The notes under the pieces were generated by a model. The model ran no database searches. It saw only the letters and a list, made by a program, of their open reading frames with translations, and was not told the DNA's origin. This document shows positions 1 to 8,677 of a DNA stretch of 64,000 nt, piece by piece. Positions within the stretch are counted from its first letter, which is position 1; each line of letters begins with the position of its first letter. This DNA is from Streptomyces sannanensis (GTDB lineage: Bacteria; Actinomycetota; Actinomycetes; Streptomycetales; Streptomycetaceae), in assembly GCF_039536205.1 (NCBI RefSeq), contig NZ_BAAAYL010000001.1, positions 5,332,001 to 5,396,000 on the forward strand. Reading direction: 5' to 3'. Both the position numbers and the translations under genes were made by a program.

Positions 1-995
1 AAGCGGGCCCTGAGCTCGACCTCGCGCTGATGTCCACCCGACTCTGGCGCGAACTGCGCTCGGCCCTCCCGCCGGAGACCGAGTACGAGCCCAAGGGCGG
101 CCTCGTCGTGGCGCCCGACGAGGCCACCCTGTCCGCCCTGCGCACCTTTGCCGAAGGCCAGCGCGGGGCGGGCGTCGAGGCCCACGAGGTCGCCGCGGAC
201 CGGCTCCACGACCTCGAACCGCATCTGGCCCCCGGCCTCGCCGGGGCCCTCCACTACCCCCAGGACGCCCAGGTCCAGCCCGCCCGGGCCGCCGCCGAAC
301 TGCTGCGCGCGGCCGGCCGCCACGGTGCCCGGCTGTACCTCGGCGAAGAGGTCACCGAGGTCCTGACCGGCCCGGACGGCGCCGTCCGCGGCGTACGCAC
401 CTCGCGCGGCGAACTCCTCGCCCCGGCCGTCGTCAACGCCGCCGGCACCTGGGGCGGACAGCTCGCCGGTCTCGCCGGCACACACCTGCCGGTACTGCCC
501 CGCCGCGGCTTCGTCCTCGTCACCGAACCGCTGCCGCGGGTCGTCCGCCACAAGGTGTACGCCGCGGACTACATCGCCGACGTCGCCAGCGGCTCCGCCG
601 CCCTGCAGTCCTCCGCCGTCGTCGAGGGAACCCCCTCGGGGCCCGTGCTCATCGGCGCCACCCGTGAACGCGTCGGCTTCGACCGGACCCTGTCCACCGA
701 GGCACTGCGCCGCCTCGCCGCCCAGGCCGCCGACCTCTTCCCGGTCCTCGCGGACGTCCATGCGATGCGCGTCTACCACGGCTTCCGCCCCTATTTCCCC
801 GACCACCTCCCGGCGATCGGCCCCGACCCGCGGGTGCCCGGCCTCCACCACGCCTGCGGTCACGAGGGAGCCGGCATCGGCCTGGCCCCGGCCACCGGGC
901 TGCTCATCGCCTCCGTACTGCGCGGAGAGAGACCCGACCTGGACCTGACCCCGTTCCGCCCCGAACGCTTCGACCGCCAAGGAGCCGACCGATGA
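1..995 (+). CDS. D-hydroxyproline dehydrogenase-like FAD oxidoreductase, 5' end outside window
   Basis: The frame is open to the left edge (codons from position 3), so the N terminus with the usual GxGxxG dinucleotide motif is missing and the in-frame ATG at 30 is probably internal. What is left is the substrate-binding and C-terminal part of a DAO/glycine-oxidase-fold flavoprotein, ending with the family's HxxGHEGAGIGLAPATG-type FAD-closing segment. It overlaps the next gene by 4 bp. With the two following genes it matches the HcnC-like subunit of three-subunit D-hydroxyproline dehydrogenases, which oxidise cis-4-hydroxy-D-proline. The substrate is inferred from the epimerases and deaminase downstream. 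Confidence 0.85.
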   Translation, partial: AGPELDLALMSTRLWRELRSALPPETEYEPKGGLVVAPDEATLSALRTFAEGQRGAGVEAHEVAADRLHDLEPHLAPGLAGALHYPQDAQVQPARAAAELLRAAGRHGARLYLGEEVTEVLTGPDGAVRGVRTSRGELLAPAVVNAAGTWGGQLAGLAGTHLPVLPRRGFVLVTEPLPRVVRHKVYAADYIADVASGSAALQSSAVVEGTPSGPVLIGATRERVGFDRTLSTEALRRLAAQAADLFPVLADVHAMRVYHGFRPYFPDHLPAIGPDPRVPGLHHACGHEGAGIGLAPATGLLIASVLRGERPDLDLTPFRPERFDRQGADR

Positions 996-1312
996 GCCCC
1001 GACCCCTCCCCGCAGGCGCTCGTACGGGCAGAACCGGAGGCGTCGTTCGAGGTCACCTTCGACGGTCGTCCGCTGACCGCACTGCCCGGGCAGAGCCTTG
1101 CCGCCGCGCTCTGGGCCGCCGGCATCCTCGCCTGGCGCACCACCCGGGGCAGCGGTGCACCGCGCGGGGCGTTCTGCGGCATCGGCGCCTGCTACGACTG
1201 CCTGCTCACCGTCAACGGCCGCCCCAACCAGCGTGCCTGCCTGGTCCCCGCACGGCCCGGCGACATCCTCACCACCCAGGAGGGGACCGGCCATGCCGAC
1301 CTCGCCGTCTGA
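992..1312 (+). CDS. (2Fe-2S)-binding subunit of D-hydroxyproline dehydrogenase (HcnA-like)
   Basis: A 106-residue ferredoxin-like protein. Cys62, Cys67, Cys70 and Cys83 form the CxxxxCxxC plus distal Cys pattern of plant-type 2Fe-2S proteins, within the usual length for the small HcnA/sarcosine-oxidase-type subunit. It would carry electrons between the two flavoprotein subunits encoded on either side. The ATG lies inside the previous gene's stop (ATGA) and the 3' end overlaps the next gene by 20 bp, which implies translational coupling and a fixed subunit ratio. Confidence 0.88.
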   Translation: MSPDPSPQALVRAEPEASFEVTFDGRPLTALPGQSLAAALWAAGILAWRTTRGSGAPRGAFCGIGACYDCLLTVNGRPNQRACLVPARPGDILTTQEGTGHADLAV

Positions 1313-2732
1313 ACCGACCGCGCCGACCGACCTCGCCGTCGTGGGCGCGGGCCCCGCAGGGCTCGCGGCCGCCGTCGCGGCGGCCGACCTGGGTTTGCGC
1401 GTCACCCTGCTCGACGCGGGGGAGCGGCCCGGCGGACAGTTCTACCGTCACCCCGCGCCCGGTCTCGGAGCCAGGCGCCCGGAAGCCCTGCACCACGGCT
1501 GGCGCGCCTTCGCCGGACGGGTGCACAGACTGCGGGATCACCAGCGGCACGGCAGGGTCACCCATCTGACGGCCCATCATGTGTGGACCGTCGTCCGCGA
1601 CCCGGACGGCTGGCGGCTGCACGCCGTCGCCGGTCCCGAGGAGACGCCCGCCACGGTCCGTGCCGCCGCGGTGCTGCTCGCCACCGGCGCGTACGAGAGG
1701 CAACTTCCCTTCCCCGGCTGGACCTTGCCCGGCGTCGTGGGCGCGGGCGGCGCGCAGGCCATGCTCAAGTCCGGCCTGGTGCTTCCCGGCAAGCGGATCG
1801 TCGTGGCCGGCAGCGGCCCGCTGCTCCCGGCCGTGGCGGGATCGCTCGCCGCCGCCGGCGCCCGGGTGCCCGCCGTCGTGGAGGCCGCCTCCTACACGGG
1901 GTACGCGCGTGAAGTCCCTTCCCTCGTACGCAACCCGGGCAAGCTCGTCGAGGGCGCCGTGCACGGAGGCGGCCTGCTGCGGCACTCCGTCCGTCTGCTG
2001 ACCCGGCACGCGGTCACCGCCGCCCACGGCAAGGACCGGGTCGAGGCCGTCACCGTCTCCCGCCTCGACCGTGACTGGCGGCCCGTGCCCGGCACCGGCC
2101 GGCGCATTCCGTGCGACGCGCTCGCGGTGGGCCACGGCCTGGTTCCCCAGCTGGAACTGGGCACCGGCCTCGGCTGCGCCACGCGTCGCACCCCGGACGG
2201 CACCCTCGCCCTGGAACTCGACGGTGACCAGCGCACCTCCGTTCCCGGTGTCTGGGCGGCAGGGGAGGCCGGTGGCATCGGCGGCGCCGAACTCGCCCTG
2301 ACCGAGGGCGAGCTGGCCGCCGCGTCCATCGCCCACGAGTTGCGCGGCACGCCGTACCCGCGGGCCGTGGCCGGGCTCGCCCGACGCCGGGCGCGACTGC
2401 GCGCCTTCGCCGACGCGATGGCCGCCGCGCACCGGCCGGGACCGGGCTGGACCGGCTGGCTGGACGACGCCACCGATGTGTGCCGCTGCGAGGAGGTCCC
2501 GGCCGGCAGCATCAGGGAGGCCGTGGCCGAACTGGGCGCGCGCGACGCCCGGACCGTCAAGCTGCTGACCCGCGCCGGTATGGGCTGGTGCCAGGGCCGG
2601 ATGTGCGGTCAGGCGGTGGCGTGTCTGGCGGGAGAGGAACCCGCGGCGGACCGGCGCCCGCTGTCCTGCCCGGTACCGCTGAAGCACCTCGCCGAATTGC
2701 CGCCCCCGGCGGAAGCCGGCGCGGAGGACTGA
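1293..2732 (+). CDS. NAD(P)/FAD-dependent oxidoreductase subunit (HcnB-like) with C-terminal BFD-type 2Fe-2S domain
   Basis: A 479-residue pyridine-nucleotide-disulphide-type flavoprotein. The N-terminal dinucleotide motif is GAGPAG at about residues 18-23. A second nucleotide-binding region follows in the middle and an AAGEAGG-type FAD segment near residue 325. The C-terminal Cys397, Cys399, Cys433 and Cys438 form the BFD-like iron-sulphur motif of the large subunit of these dehydrogenases. The start at 1293 follows AGGAGGGG and keeps the family length; an earlier in-frame start would overlap the whole ferredoxin gene. It completes the three-subunit enzyme begun by the two genes before it. 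Confidence 0.88.
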   Translation: MPTSPSEPTAPTDLAVVGAGPAGLAAAVAAADLGLRVTLLDAGERPGGQFYRHPAPGLGARRPEALHHGWRAFAGRVHRLRDHQRHGRVTHLTAHHVWTVVRDPDGWRLHAVAGPEETPATVRAAAVLLATGAYERQLPFPGWTLPGVVGAGGAQAMLKSGLVLPGKRIVVAGSGPLLPAVAGSLAAAGARVPAVVEAASYTGYAREVPSLVRNPGKLVEGAVHGGGLLRHSVRLLTRHAVTAAHGKDRVEAVTVSRLDRDWRPVPGTGRRIPCDALAVGHGLVPQLELGTGLGCATRRTPDGTLALELDGDQRTSVPGVWAAGEAGGIGGAELALTEGELAAASIAHELRGTPYPRAVAGLARRRARLRAFADAMAAAHRPGPGWTGWLDDATDVCRCEEVPAGSIREAVAELGARDARTVKLLTRAGMGWCQGRMCGQAVACLAGEEPAADRRPLSCPVPLKHLAELPPPAEAGAED

Positions 2733-2745
2733 CCCCGAGAAGCTG

Positions 2746-2770
2746 ACGGCCGCCCCACCGCGGCGGCCGT
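2746..2770. terminator. Short perfect hairpin after the dehydrogenase genes
   Basis: Nine-base arms ACGGCCGCC and GGCGGCCGT enclose a 7-nt loop 14 bp after the stop of the large subunit. There is no T tract, as is common in Streptomyces terminators. It may separate the dehydrogenase genes from the deaminase transcript or only attenuate read-through. Confidence 0.45.
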
Positions 2771-2811
2771 GCGGGCACGACGGGTCCTTGTGGCCTCCGT
2801 GCATCGCTTAG

Positions 2812-2822
2812 TAAAATGTCAC
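2812..2822. promoter_or_regulatory. Candidate operator of the cluster's GntR regulator (copy 1)
   Basis: TAAAATGTCAC lies 28 bp before the deaminase start. The reverse complement of 6911-6921, just before the gntR gene, reads TACAATGTCAC, so 10 of 11 bases agree. FCD-type GntR repressors commonly bind such AT-rich half-sites, and this spot is unusually AT-rich for the region. Control of the cluster by the local regulator is an inference. Confidence 0.5.
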
Positions 2823-2849
2823 ACCTCACACGAGTAGGAGTCTCACGTC

Positions 2850-3761
2850 ATGACCGCAGAGTCCACCGCCTCCCGCAACCACCCCTGGCGCGGAATCATG
2901 GTCGCCACCACCCTGCCGCTGCGCGACGACCTCTCCGTCGACTACGACGCCTACGCCGAGCACGTCGCCTGGCTCATCGCCAACGGCTGCGACGGCGTCG
3001 TGCCCAATGGCTCCCTCGGCGAGTACCAGACGCTCACCGACGAGGAGCGCGCCCGCGTCGTCCGTACCGCGGTCGAGGCCGCGGGCGACGGATCCCGCGT
3101 GATGCCCGGTGTCGCCGCGTACGGCAGCGCGGAGTCGCGCCGCTGGGCCGAGCAGGCCGCCGAGGCGGGCGCGGGCTCCGTCCTCCTGCTCCCGCCGAAC
3201 GCCTTCCGCGCCGACGAAGCCGCCGTACGCGCCCACTACACCGAGGTGGCGAAGGCCGGTGTGCCCATCGTCGCGTACAACAACCCGATCGACACCAAGG
3301 TCGACCTGACACCCGCCCTGCTCGCCCGGCTGCACCAGGAGGGCAGCATCGTCGCCGTCAAGGAGTTCAGCGGTGACGTCCGCCGGGCCTACGAGATCGC
3401 CGAACTCGCCCCCGGCCTCGACCTGCTGATCGGCGCCGACGACGTCCTGCTCGAACTCGCCCTCGCCGGCGCGGTCGGCTGGATCGCCGGCTACCCCAAC
3501 GCCCTGCCCGCCACCTGCGCCACCCTCTACCACGCCGCCGTCGCCGGCGACCTTCAGACCGCGCTGCCGCTCTACAAGTCCCTGCACTCGCTGCTGCGCT
3601 GGGACTCCAAGACCGAGTTCGTCCAGGCCATCAAGCTCTCCATGGACATCGCGGGCCGCACCGGCGGCGCAGTCCGGCCGCCGCGCTTCCCGCTCACCGG
3701 CGCGCAGGAGGCGTCCGTGCGCGCCGCCACCGAGAAGGCGCTCGCCGAGGGCCTCAAGTAG
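2850..3761 (+). CDS. DapA-family Delta1-pyrroline-4-hydroxy-2-carboxylate deaminase
   Basis: A 303-residue class I aldolase barrel of the dihydrodipicolinate synthase/N-acetylneuraminate lyase family. Lys171 in AVKEFSGD is the Schiff-base lysine and Tyr143 in VAYNNP the conserved catalytic tyrosine. In hydroxyproline clusters this member converts the dehydrogenase product to 2-oxoglutarate semialdehyde and ammonia. The assignment rests on the family plus its neighbours: the dehydrogenase upstream and the epimerase 26 bp downstream. No 2-oxoglutarate-semialdehyde dehydrogenase, the last step, is in the window; it may lie left of position 1. Confidence 0.85.
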   Translation: MTAESTASRNHPWRGIMVATTLPLRDDLSVDYDAYAEHVAWLIANGCDGVVPNGSLGEYQTLTDEERARVVRTAVEAAGDGSRVMPGVAAYGSAESRRWAEQAAEAGAGSVLLLPPNAFRADEAAVRAHYTEVAKAGVPIVAYNNPIDTKVDLTPALLARLHQEGSIVAVKEFSGDVRRAYEIAELAPGLDLLIGADDVLLELALAGAVGWIAGYPNALPATCATLYHAAVAGDLQTALPLYKSLHSLLRWDSKTEFVQAIKLSMDIAGRTGGAVRPPRFPLTGAQEASVRAATEKALAEGLK

Positions 3762-3787
3762 TAACAACCGGCCGAGAAGGGGACTTC

Positions 3788-4789
3788 ATGCGTACCCGTC
3801 ACGTCTTCCATGCCGTCGACTCGCACACCGAGGGCATGCCGACCCGCGTCGTCACCGGCGGTGTCGGTGTCATCCCCGGCGCCACCATGGCCGAGCGCAG
3901 GCTGCACTTCATCGAAAACCTCGACCACATCCGCACCCTGCTGATGTACGAGCCGCGCGGCCACTCGGCCATGAGCGGCGCGATCCTCCAGCCGCCCACC
4001 CGGCCCGACGCCGACTACGGCGTGCTCTACATCGAGGTGTCCGGGCTGCTGCCGATGTGCGGACACGGGACCATAGGGGTCGCCACCGTGCTCGTCGAGA
4101 CCGGCATGGTGCCGGTCGTGGAACCGGTCACCACGGTCCGCCTGGACACCCCGGCAGGACTGGTGAGCGTCGACGTGCGGGTCGAGGACGGCGCGGCGAA
4201 GTCCGTCACTCTCACCAACGTTCCGGCCTTCTGTGTCGCGCTCGACCGCAAAGTGGAAGTGCCGGGACACGGCACGGTCACCTATGACCTCGCCTACGGC
4301 GGCAACTTCTACGCCTTCGTCCAGCTCGACTCCCTCGGCCTGCCCTTCGACCGTGCCCGCAAGGACGACCTCCTTGCCGCCGGGCTCGCCGTCATGGACG
4401 CGATCAACGCCACCGACCGTCCCGTCCACCCCGAGAACCCGGAGATCAGCGGCGTCAAGCATGTCTATCTCGCGGCCCCCGGCTCCGACGCCGTCCGCTC
4501 CCGGCACGCCATGGCCATCCACCCTGGCTGGTTCGACCGATCGCCGTGCGGTACGGGCACCTCGGCCCGTATGGCACAGCTGCACGCCCGCGGCGAGCTC
4601 CCGCTCGGCCGCGACTTCGTCAATGAGTCCTTCATCGGTACCGAGTTCACCGGCCGCCTGATCGAGGAGACCACCGTCGGCGGACTGCCCGCGGTCGTCC
4701 CCACCGTCACCGGCCGGGCCTGGATCACCGGCACCGCCCAATACTTCCTGGATCCGAGCGATCCGTTCCCCGGAGGCTTCCTGCTGTGA
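3788..4789 (+). CDS. 4-hydroxyproline 2-epimerase (proline racemase family)
   Basis: 333 residues, the normal length of the family. Both catalytic cysteines are present: Cys91 in MCGHGTIG and Cys254 in SPCGTGTSA. That pair fits a racemase/epimerase rather than the trans-3-hydroxy-L-proline dehydratase branch, in which the second Cys is Thr. It should convert trans-4-hydroxy-L-proline to cis-4-hydroxy-D-proline, the substrate of the upstream dehydrogenase. An AGAAGGGG-type ribosome site precedes the ATG, and the stop overlaps the next gene's GTG. Confidence 0.88.
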   Translation: MRTRHVFHAVDSHTEGMPTRVVTGGVGVIPGATMAERRLHFIENLDHIRTLLMYEPRGHSAMSGAILQPPTRPDADYGVLYIEVSGLLPMCGHGTIGVATVLVETGMVPVVEPVTTVRLDTPAGLVSVDVRVEDGAAKSVTLTNVPAFCVALDRKVEVPGHGTVTYDLAYGGNFYAFVQLDSLGLPFDRARKDDLLAAGLAVMDAINATDRPVHPENPEISGVKHVYLAAPGSDAVRSRHAMAIHPGWFDRSPCGTGTSARMAQLHARGELPLGRDFVNESFIGTEFTGRLIEETTVGGLPAVVPTVTGRAWITGTAQYFLDPSDPFPGGFLL

Positions 4790-5808
4790 CCGTCGTACGC
4801 ACCACCGATTACCACACCGCGGGAGAACCCTTCCGCATCGTCTCCGAAGGGCTGCCGGCGATCCCGGGCGACACGGTCGCCGAGCGTTGCGCCAACACCA
4901 TCGGCGCCGGCGGATCCGGCACCGCCCCCCGTTCCGGCCCGCTCGACGACATCCGCCGGCTGCTGGTCCAGGAACCCCGCGGCCACGCCGGGATGTACGG
5001 CGGCTTCGTCGTCCCGCCCGACGACGACGGCGCCCATCTCGGCGTCCTCTTCTGGCACAAGGACGGCTTCTCCACCGCCTGCGGACACGGCACGATCGCG
5101 CTCGGCGCCTGGGCCGTGGACAGCGGACTGGTCGCCGCGCCCGACGACGGCTCCGTCCAGGTCCGTATCGACGTCCCCTCGGGGAGGGTCTCCGCCACCG
5201 TGCACCGCGAGGCCGGCCGCACCACCGGCATCACCTTCCGCAACGTCCCGGCCAGGGTGGCCGCCCGCAAGATCCCCGTCGCCACCAGCCGGGGCATGGC
5301 CGACGTCGACATCGCGCACTCGGGAGCCTGCTACGCCTCGGTGCCCGCGGCACAGCTCGGCCTCGACGTGAACGTCGCCTCGCTGGACGAGCTCGTGCGC
5401 GCCGGCCAGGAGGTCCGGGCAGCACTGGCAGGCCATCCCGCCACCTGGCACCCCGACAGTCCGCTGCTGTCCGGCGTCTACGGCGTGATCCTCTACGAGG
5501 AGCTGCCCGACACCCCCCAGGGGCCCGCGCAGCGCAATGTCACCGTCTTCGCCGACGGCCAGATCGACCGGTCACCGTGCGGGTCCGGCACCTCCGCCCG
5601 TCTCACGCTGCTCGCCGACGACGGCAGGCTGGGCCCGGGCGACACCCTGCACCACGAGTCGGTCATCGGCACCGTCTTCACCGGCCGGGTCGTCCCCGGT
5701 ACGGGCGAAGGCATCGTCACCGAGGTCACCGGCACCGCACACCGGACCGGGGAGCACACCTTCGTACTGGAGCCCGGCGACAGCCTGGCGACCGGATTCC
5801 TGCTGTGA
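4786..5808 (+). CDS. Second proline racemase-family protein
   Basis: 340 residues, starting at a GTG that overlaps the previous stop (GTGA). It belongs to the same family as the upstream epimerase but is clearly diverged. Both active-site cysteines are kept: Cys99 in ACGHGTIA and Cys265 in SPCGSGTSA. A second paralogue beside an ornithine-cyclodeaminase-family reductase would suggest a trans-3-hydroxy-L-proline dehydratase/reductase branch, but the intact second Cys argues for epimerase or racemase chemistry, perhaps on another hydroxyproline isomer or proline. The exact substrate cannot be set from sequence. Confidence 0.82.
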   Translation: MTVVRTTDYHTAGEPFRIVSEGLPAIPGDTVAERCANTIGAGGSGTAPRSGPLDDIRRLLVQEPRGHAGMYGGFVVPPDDDGAHLGVLFWHKDGFSTACGHGTIALGAWAVDSGLVAAPDDGSVQVRIDVPSGRVSATVHREAGRTTGITFRNVPARVAARKIPVATSRGMADVDIAHSGACYASVPAAQLGLDVNVASLDELVRAGQEVRAALAGHPATWHPDSPLLSGVYGVILYEELPDTPQGPAQRNVTVFADGQIDRSPCGSGTSARLTLLADDGRLGPGDTLHHESVIGTVFTGRVVPGTGEGIVTEVTGTAHRTGEHTFVLEPGDSLATGFLL

Positions 5809-5819
5809 GAGGCCAGGCC

Positions 5820-6839
5820 GTGAAAGACCTCCTGTTCATCGACGCGGACGACATCGCCCGCGCACTGTCCCCCTCCGCCGCGGCCGACGCCGTGGCGGAT
5901 GTCCTGAGGGCGGGCCTCGACCCGGAGACCTGCCCGCCCCGCGCCAACGTCCCCGTACCGGCGGGAGAGTTGCTGCTGATGCCCGCCGCCGCCGGGGCGT
6001 ACGCGGGAGTGAAGATCGCGGGTGTGGCCCCGGCCAACCCCGGGCGCGGGCTTCCCCGCATCACCGGCGGCTACCTGCTGCTGGAGGGCGCCACCCTGAT
6101 GCCCGTGGCGCTCCTGGACGGCGCCGCGCTGACGTCCCTGCGCACCCCGGCGGTCTCCGCCGTGGCCATCCGGCACCTGGCCGAACCCGACGCCGGGCAC
6201 CTGGTGCTCTTCGGCGCCGGCCCGCAGGCGTACGGCCATCTGGAAGCGGCCCTCGCAGAAAGGCCGTTGACCAGGCTGACCGTCGTGTCGCGTACCGCGT
6301 CGGCCGCCGAGGCCCTCGTCGCGCACGCCCGTACGGCATTCGGCCTCGACGCCCGCACCGGAACCCCGGACGAGGTGTCCGGCGCCGATCTGGTCGTCTG
6401 CTGCACCACGGCACGCGAGCCGCTCTTCGACGGACGACTGGTTCCCGAGCACGCCACCGTCGTCGCCGTCGGCTCGCACGAACCGGACGCCCGCGAGACG
6501 GACACCGCGCTGGTGAGCCGCTCCCGTGTCTTCGTCGAGGCGCGCTCCGTCGCACTGCGGGAAGCCGGAGATCTGATCATTCCGGTGCGTGAAGGGGCCC
6601 TCGAGCCCGGCCGGATCGTCGGTACGCTCGCGGATCTCGTGTCCGGCCGGACCGCCCCCGGACCCGGTGGCCCCCGCTTCTTCAAGAGCGTGGGCATGGC
6701 CTGGCAGGACCTCGCCGTCGCGGCCGCGGTCCACCGGGCCGTCGAGCGAAGGGGGCGCGGTTGTGTCGAAAGGGAGAACGCGCGCAGGGTCCCGACGAAG
6801 GAGGGACCCGAGCACGATCGACCGTCGACACAGCCTTGA
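5820..6839 (+). CDS. Ornithine cyclodeaminase/mu-crystallin family protein, probable Delta1-pyrroline-2-carboxylate reductase
   Basis: 339 residues with the mu-crystallin layout: an N-terminal substrate domain with KIAGVAPANPGRG, then a Rossmann domain with LVLFGAGPQAYGHLEA at about residues 126-141. In hydroxyproline clusters this family supplies an NAD(P)H-dependent reductase that turns Delta1-pyrroline-2-carboxylate into L-proline, which would fit a trans-3-hydroxyproline branch with the preceding racemase-family gene. The start is GTG 5820, preceded by GAGAGG. GTG 5805, overlapping the previous stop, is the alternative. The C-terminal ~30 residues are polar and unlike the family core. Confidence 0.8.
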   Translation: MKDLLFIDADDIARALSPSAAADAVADVLRAGLDPETCPPRANVPVPAGELLLMPAAAGAYAGVKIAGVAPANPGRGLPRITGGYLLLEGATLMPVALLDGAALTSLRTPAVSAVAIRHLAEPDAGHLVLFGAGPQAYGHLEAALAERPLTRLTVVSRTASAAEALVAHARTAFGLDARTGTPDEVSGADLVVCCTTAREPLFDGRLVPEHATVVAVGSHEPDARETDTALVSRSRVFVEARSVALREAGDLIIPVREGALEPGRIVGTLADLVSGRTAPGPGGPRFFKSVGMAWQDLAVAAAVHRAVERRGRGCVERENARRVPTKEGPEHDRPSTQP

Positions 6840-6910
6840 GCGCCCCGTGGGGGTCCCCCCGGGCGAAGTCTGGCGGAGAACCGAGCCAAGGTTCGGACGC
6901 CCAGCGCAAC

Positions 6911-6921
6911 GTGACATTGTA
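6911..6921. promoter_or_regulatory. Candidate operator of the GntR regulator (copy 2)
   Basis: GTGACATTGTA, 36 bp before the gntR start. Its reverse complement differs at one of 11 positions from the element before the deaminase gene at 2812-2822. Its location suggests autoregulation. It could also form part of the regulator's promoter. Confidence 0.5.
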
Positions 6922-6956
6922 CGCTGGGTGCCCGGCGAACACTCGGAGGAACGACC

Positions 6957-7634
6957 ATGGGCGACCTGAAGCAGCGCACTCTGATCACTGCCCGGGAGCG
7001 GCTGCGTGACCAGGTCGCCCAGGCCCTGCACGCCGCACTGATCGCCGGCGAACTGCGCCCCGGCCAGATCTACTCCGCGCCCGGTCTCGCCGCCGACTTC
7101 GGCGTCTCGGCCACCCCCGTGCGCGAGGCGATGCTCGACCTCGCGCGCGAGGGGCTGGTCGAACCCGTACGCAACAAGGGTTTCCGGGTCACGGAGTTGA
7201 GCGAGCGTGACCTCGACCAGTACACCGAACTGCGCGCCCTCATCGAGGTTCCCACCATCGGCAGGGTCACCGAGAAGTGCTCCCGGGACACGCTCGAGGA
7301 TCTCCGTCCCCTCGCCGAGGCCATCGTGGAGTGCGCCCGCGCGCACGACCTCATCGGCTATCTGGAGGCGGACCGCCGCTTCCACCTCGCCCTCCTCGCC
7401 CTGTCCGGCAACGACCGGCTGGTCGAGACGGTCGGTGATCTGCGCAAGCGCTCCCGGCTGTACGGCCTCACCGCGCTCGACGAGCGCGGTGAGCTGATCT
7501 CCTCCGCCGAGGAACACCTCGAGCTCCTCGACCACATGGTGGCCGGTGACGCGAAGGCCGCCATGGCCTGCATGGCACGGCATCTCGGGCACGTACGTTC
7601 CGTGTGGGCAAAGGAGGGCGAGGAACCCGTCTGA
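6957..7634 (+). CDS. GntR-family regulator with FCD effector domain
   Basis: 225 residues: a winged helix-turn-helix at about residues 13-75 (with FGVSATPVREAML, the recognition helix region) followed by an all-helical FCD ligand domain. GGAGG lies 7 bp before the ATG. It sits at the end of the hydroxyproline cluster in the same direction, so it is the likely pathway-specific repressor, responding to hydroxyproline or a pyrroline intermediate. The paired 11-bp elements at 2812 and 6911 support this. Confidence 0.87.
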   Translation: MGDLKQRTLITARERLRDQVAQALHAALIAGELRPGQIYSAPGLAADFGVSATPVREAMLDLAREGLVEPVRNKGFRVTELSERDLDQYTELRALIEVPTIGRVTEKCSRDTLEDLRPLAEAIVECARAHDLIGYLEADRRFHLALLALSGNDRLVETVGDLRKRSRLYGLTALDERGELISSAEEHLELLDHMVAGDAKAAMACMARHLGHVRSVWAKEGEEPV

Positions 7635-7894
7635 GGAGTGACCGAACGGAGCCCCGGCCGCCGGTGGCCACTCCCGGGACCGCGCCCATGGGGTCGTCGT
7701 ACGTCCGACGCAACGCGATATCCGCATCAATGCGTGTACGTCGTCAACATGCCACGCCCTGTCAGCGCCCGTCGACCTCGTGCACGGCCTGACTGAATGG
7801 TTCATGGACTCCGTTCGGCGTGCGGGATTGGACCAGGTGACGTCCGAGCGCGTGGTGCGCGCTGTGTGCCACTTCGCTCCCGAGCTGCCCGCTG

Positions 7895-8677
7895 GTGCCA
7901 CAGTCGGCGCTCACCGTGGCCGCACCGCTCGTGCTCATGGCCGTGGCGGTGGGGGTGAGCGCGAATGCCGACTCCAAGCGCCAGGAGGCCATCGAACACA
8001 TCACAGAACTGCTGGAGCAACTGCACGAACAGAAGCTCGAAGACGAGCACAGCGAACTCGATGGCTGCCGCGATGCCATCGACAAAGCCACCGCCATTCT
8101 GCTCGATCAGGGCAAGCTCGGTGTCTCGCTGGGACTGGACTCGGCAGTGCATGCCATCAACACGGCGCTGGGCGCCGCTGACCGCCGCCTTGCCCGGTGG
8201 CAGAGCGCACTCGACAAGTTGCCCGATGGCAAGGCCGTCGAGATCGGCACGCTGACCGAGTCGTTCCCCGGAGTGGACGACCATGGCGGCACGTTCCGCA
8301 CGCACCTCGAACTCGCTGCCCTGGCCATTGCGCTGAAGCGGCGGGTCAACGTCCTCCAGGCCGTCGAGCATGCGCAGAGCGATCCTGGCAACTTGTTCGA
8401 GAGCTTCGCCCGCGCACTCAAGCGGGACCAGCAGCGCCTCGACGAAATGGAGTCGGGTATCGCCGGTGTCCTGGAACGCCTGTCGACGCTGGAGCTGGCA
8501 CGCCCGAACAGTTTGCGACCCGTCTTCACGACTGGTGAGATGCGCGCGGCACACCGGCTTCACAAGTTGGGCGACGGCGTCACGGTCAACAGCCGCACGA
8601 CAGACGTGGCGATTGAGATCGCCCGCAACAAGGACGGCTCGGTGGTCGTGTTCCCTGCGCTGCCCGCGGAGGCGTAG
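7895..8677 (+). CDS. Hypothetical protein with hydrophobic N terminus and coiled-coil character
   Basis: 260 residues from GTG 7895. A hydrophobic stretch at about residues 6-24 is followed by helical, charge-rich sequence without recognisable catalytic motifs. The frame is open upstream only to 7841 and no good ribosome site precedes the GTG, so the true start is uncertain and the 5' end may be damaged. Similar proteins are, from memory, common in Streptomyces without known function. The 260 bp between gntR and this gene hold nothing I recognise. Confidence 0.6.
   Translation: MPQSALTVAAPLVLMAVAVGVSANADSKRQEAIEHITELLEQLHEQKLEDEHSELDGCRDAIDKATAILLDQGKLGVSLGLDSAVHAINTALGAADRRLARWQSALDKLPDGKAVEIGTLTESFPGVDDHGGTFRTHLELAALAIALKRRVNVLQAVEHAQSDPGNLFESFARALKRDQQRLDEMESGIAGVLERLSTLELARPNSLRPVFTTGEMRAAHRLHKLGDGVTVNSRTTDVAIEIARNKDGSVVVFPALPAEA

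Noticed and set aside
1269..2804. Long open frame on the minus strand opposite the dehydrogenase large subunit
   Set aside because: GC-rich codon bias creates long antisense frames; the plus-strand product has full family motifs and this one has none. The same reasoning removes the antisense frames at 29084-30904 and 41831-44356.
4786..5808. Calling the second racemase-family gene a trans-3-hydroxy-L-proline dehydratase
   Set aside because: Genomic context fits, but the second active-site Cys265 is retained, whereas characterised dehydratases have Thr there.
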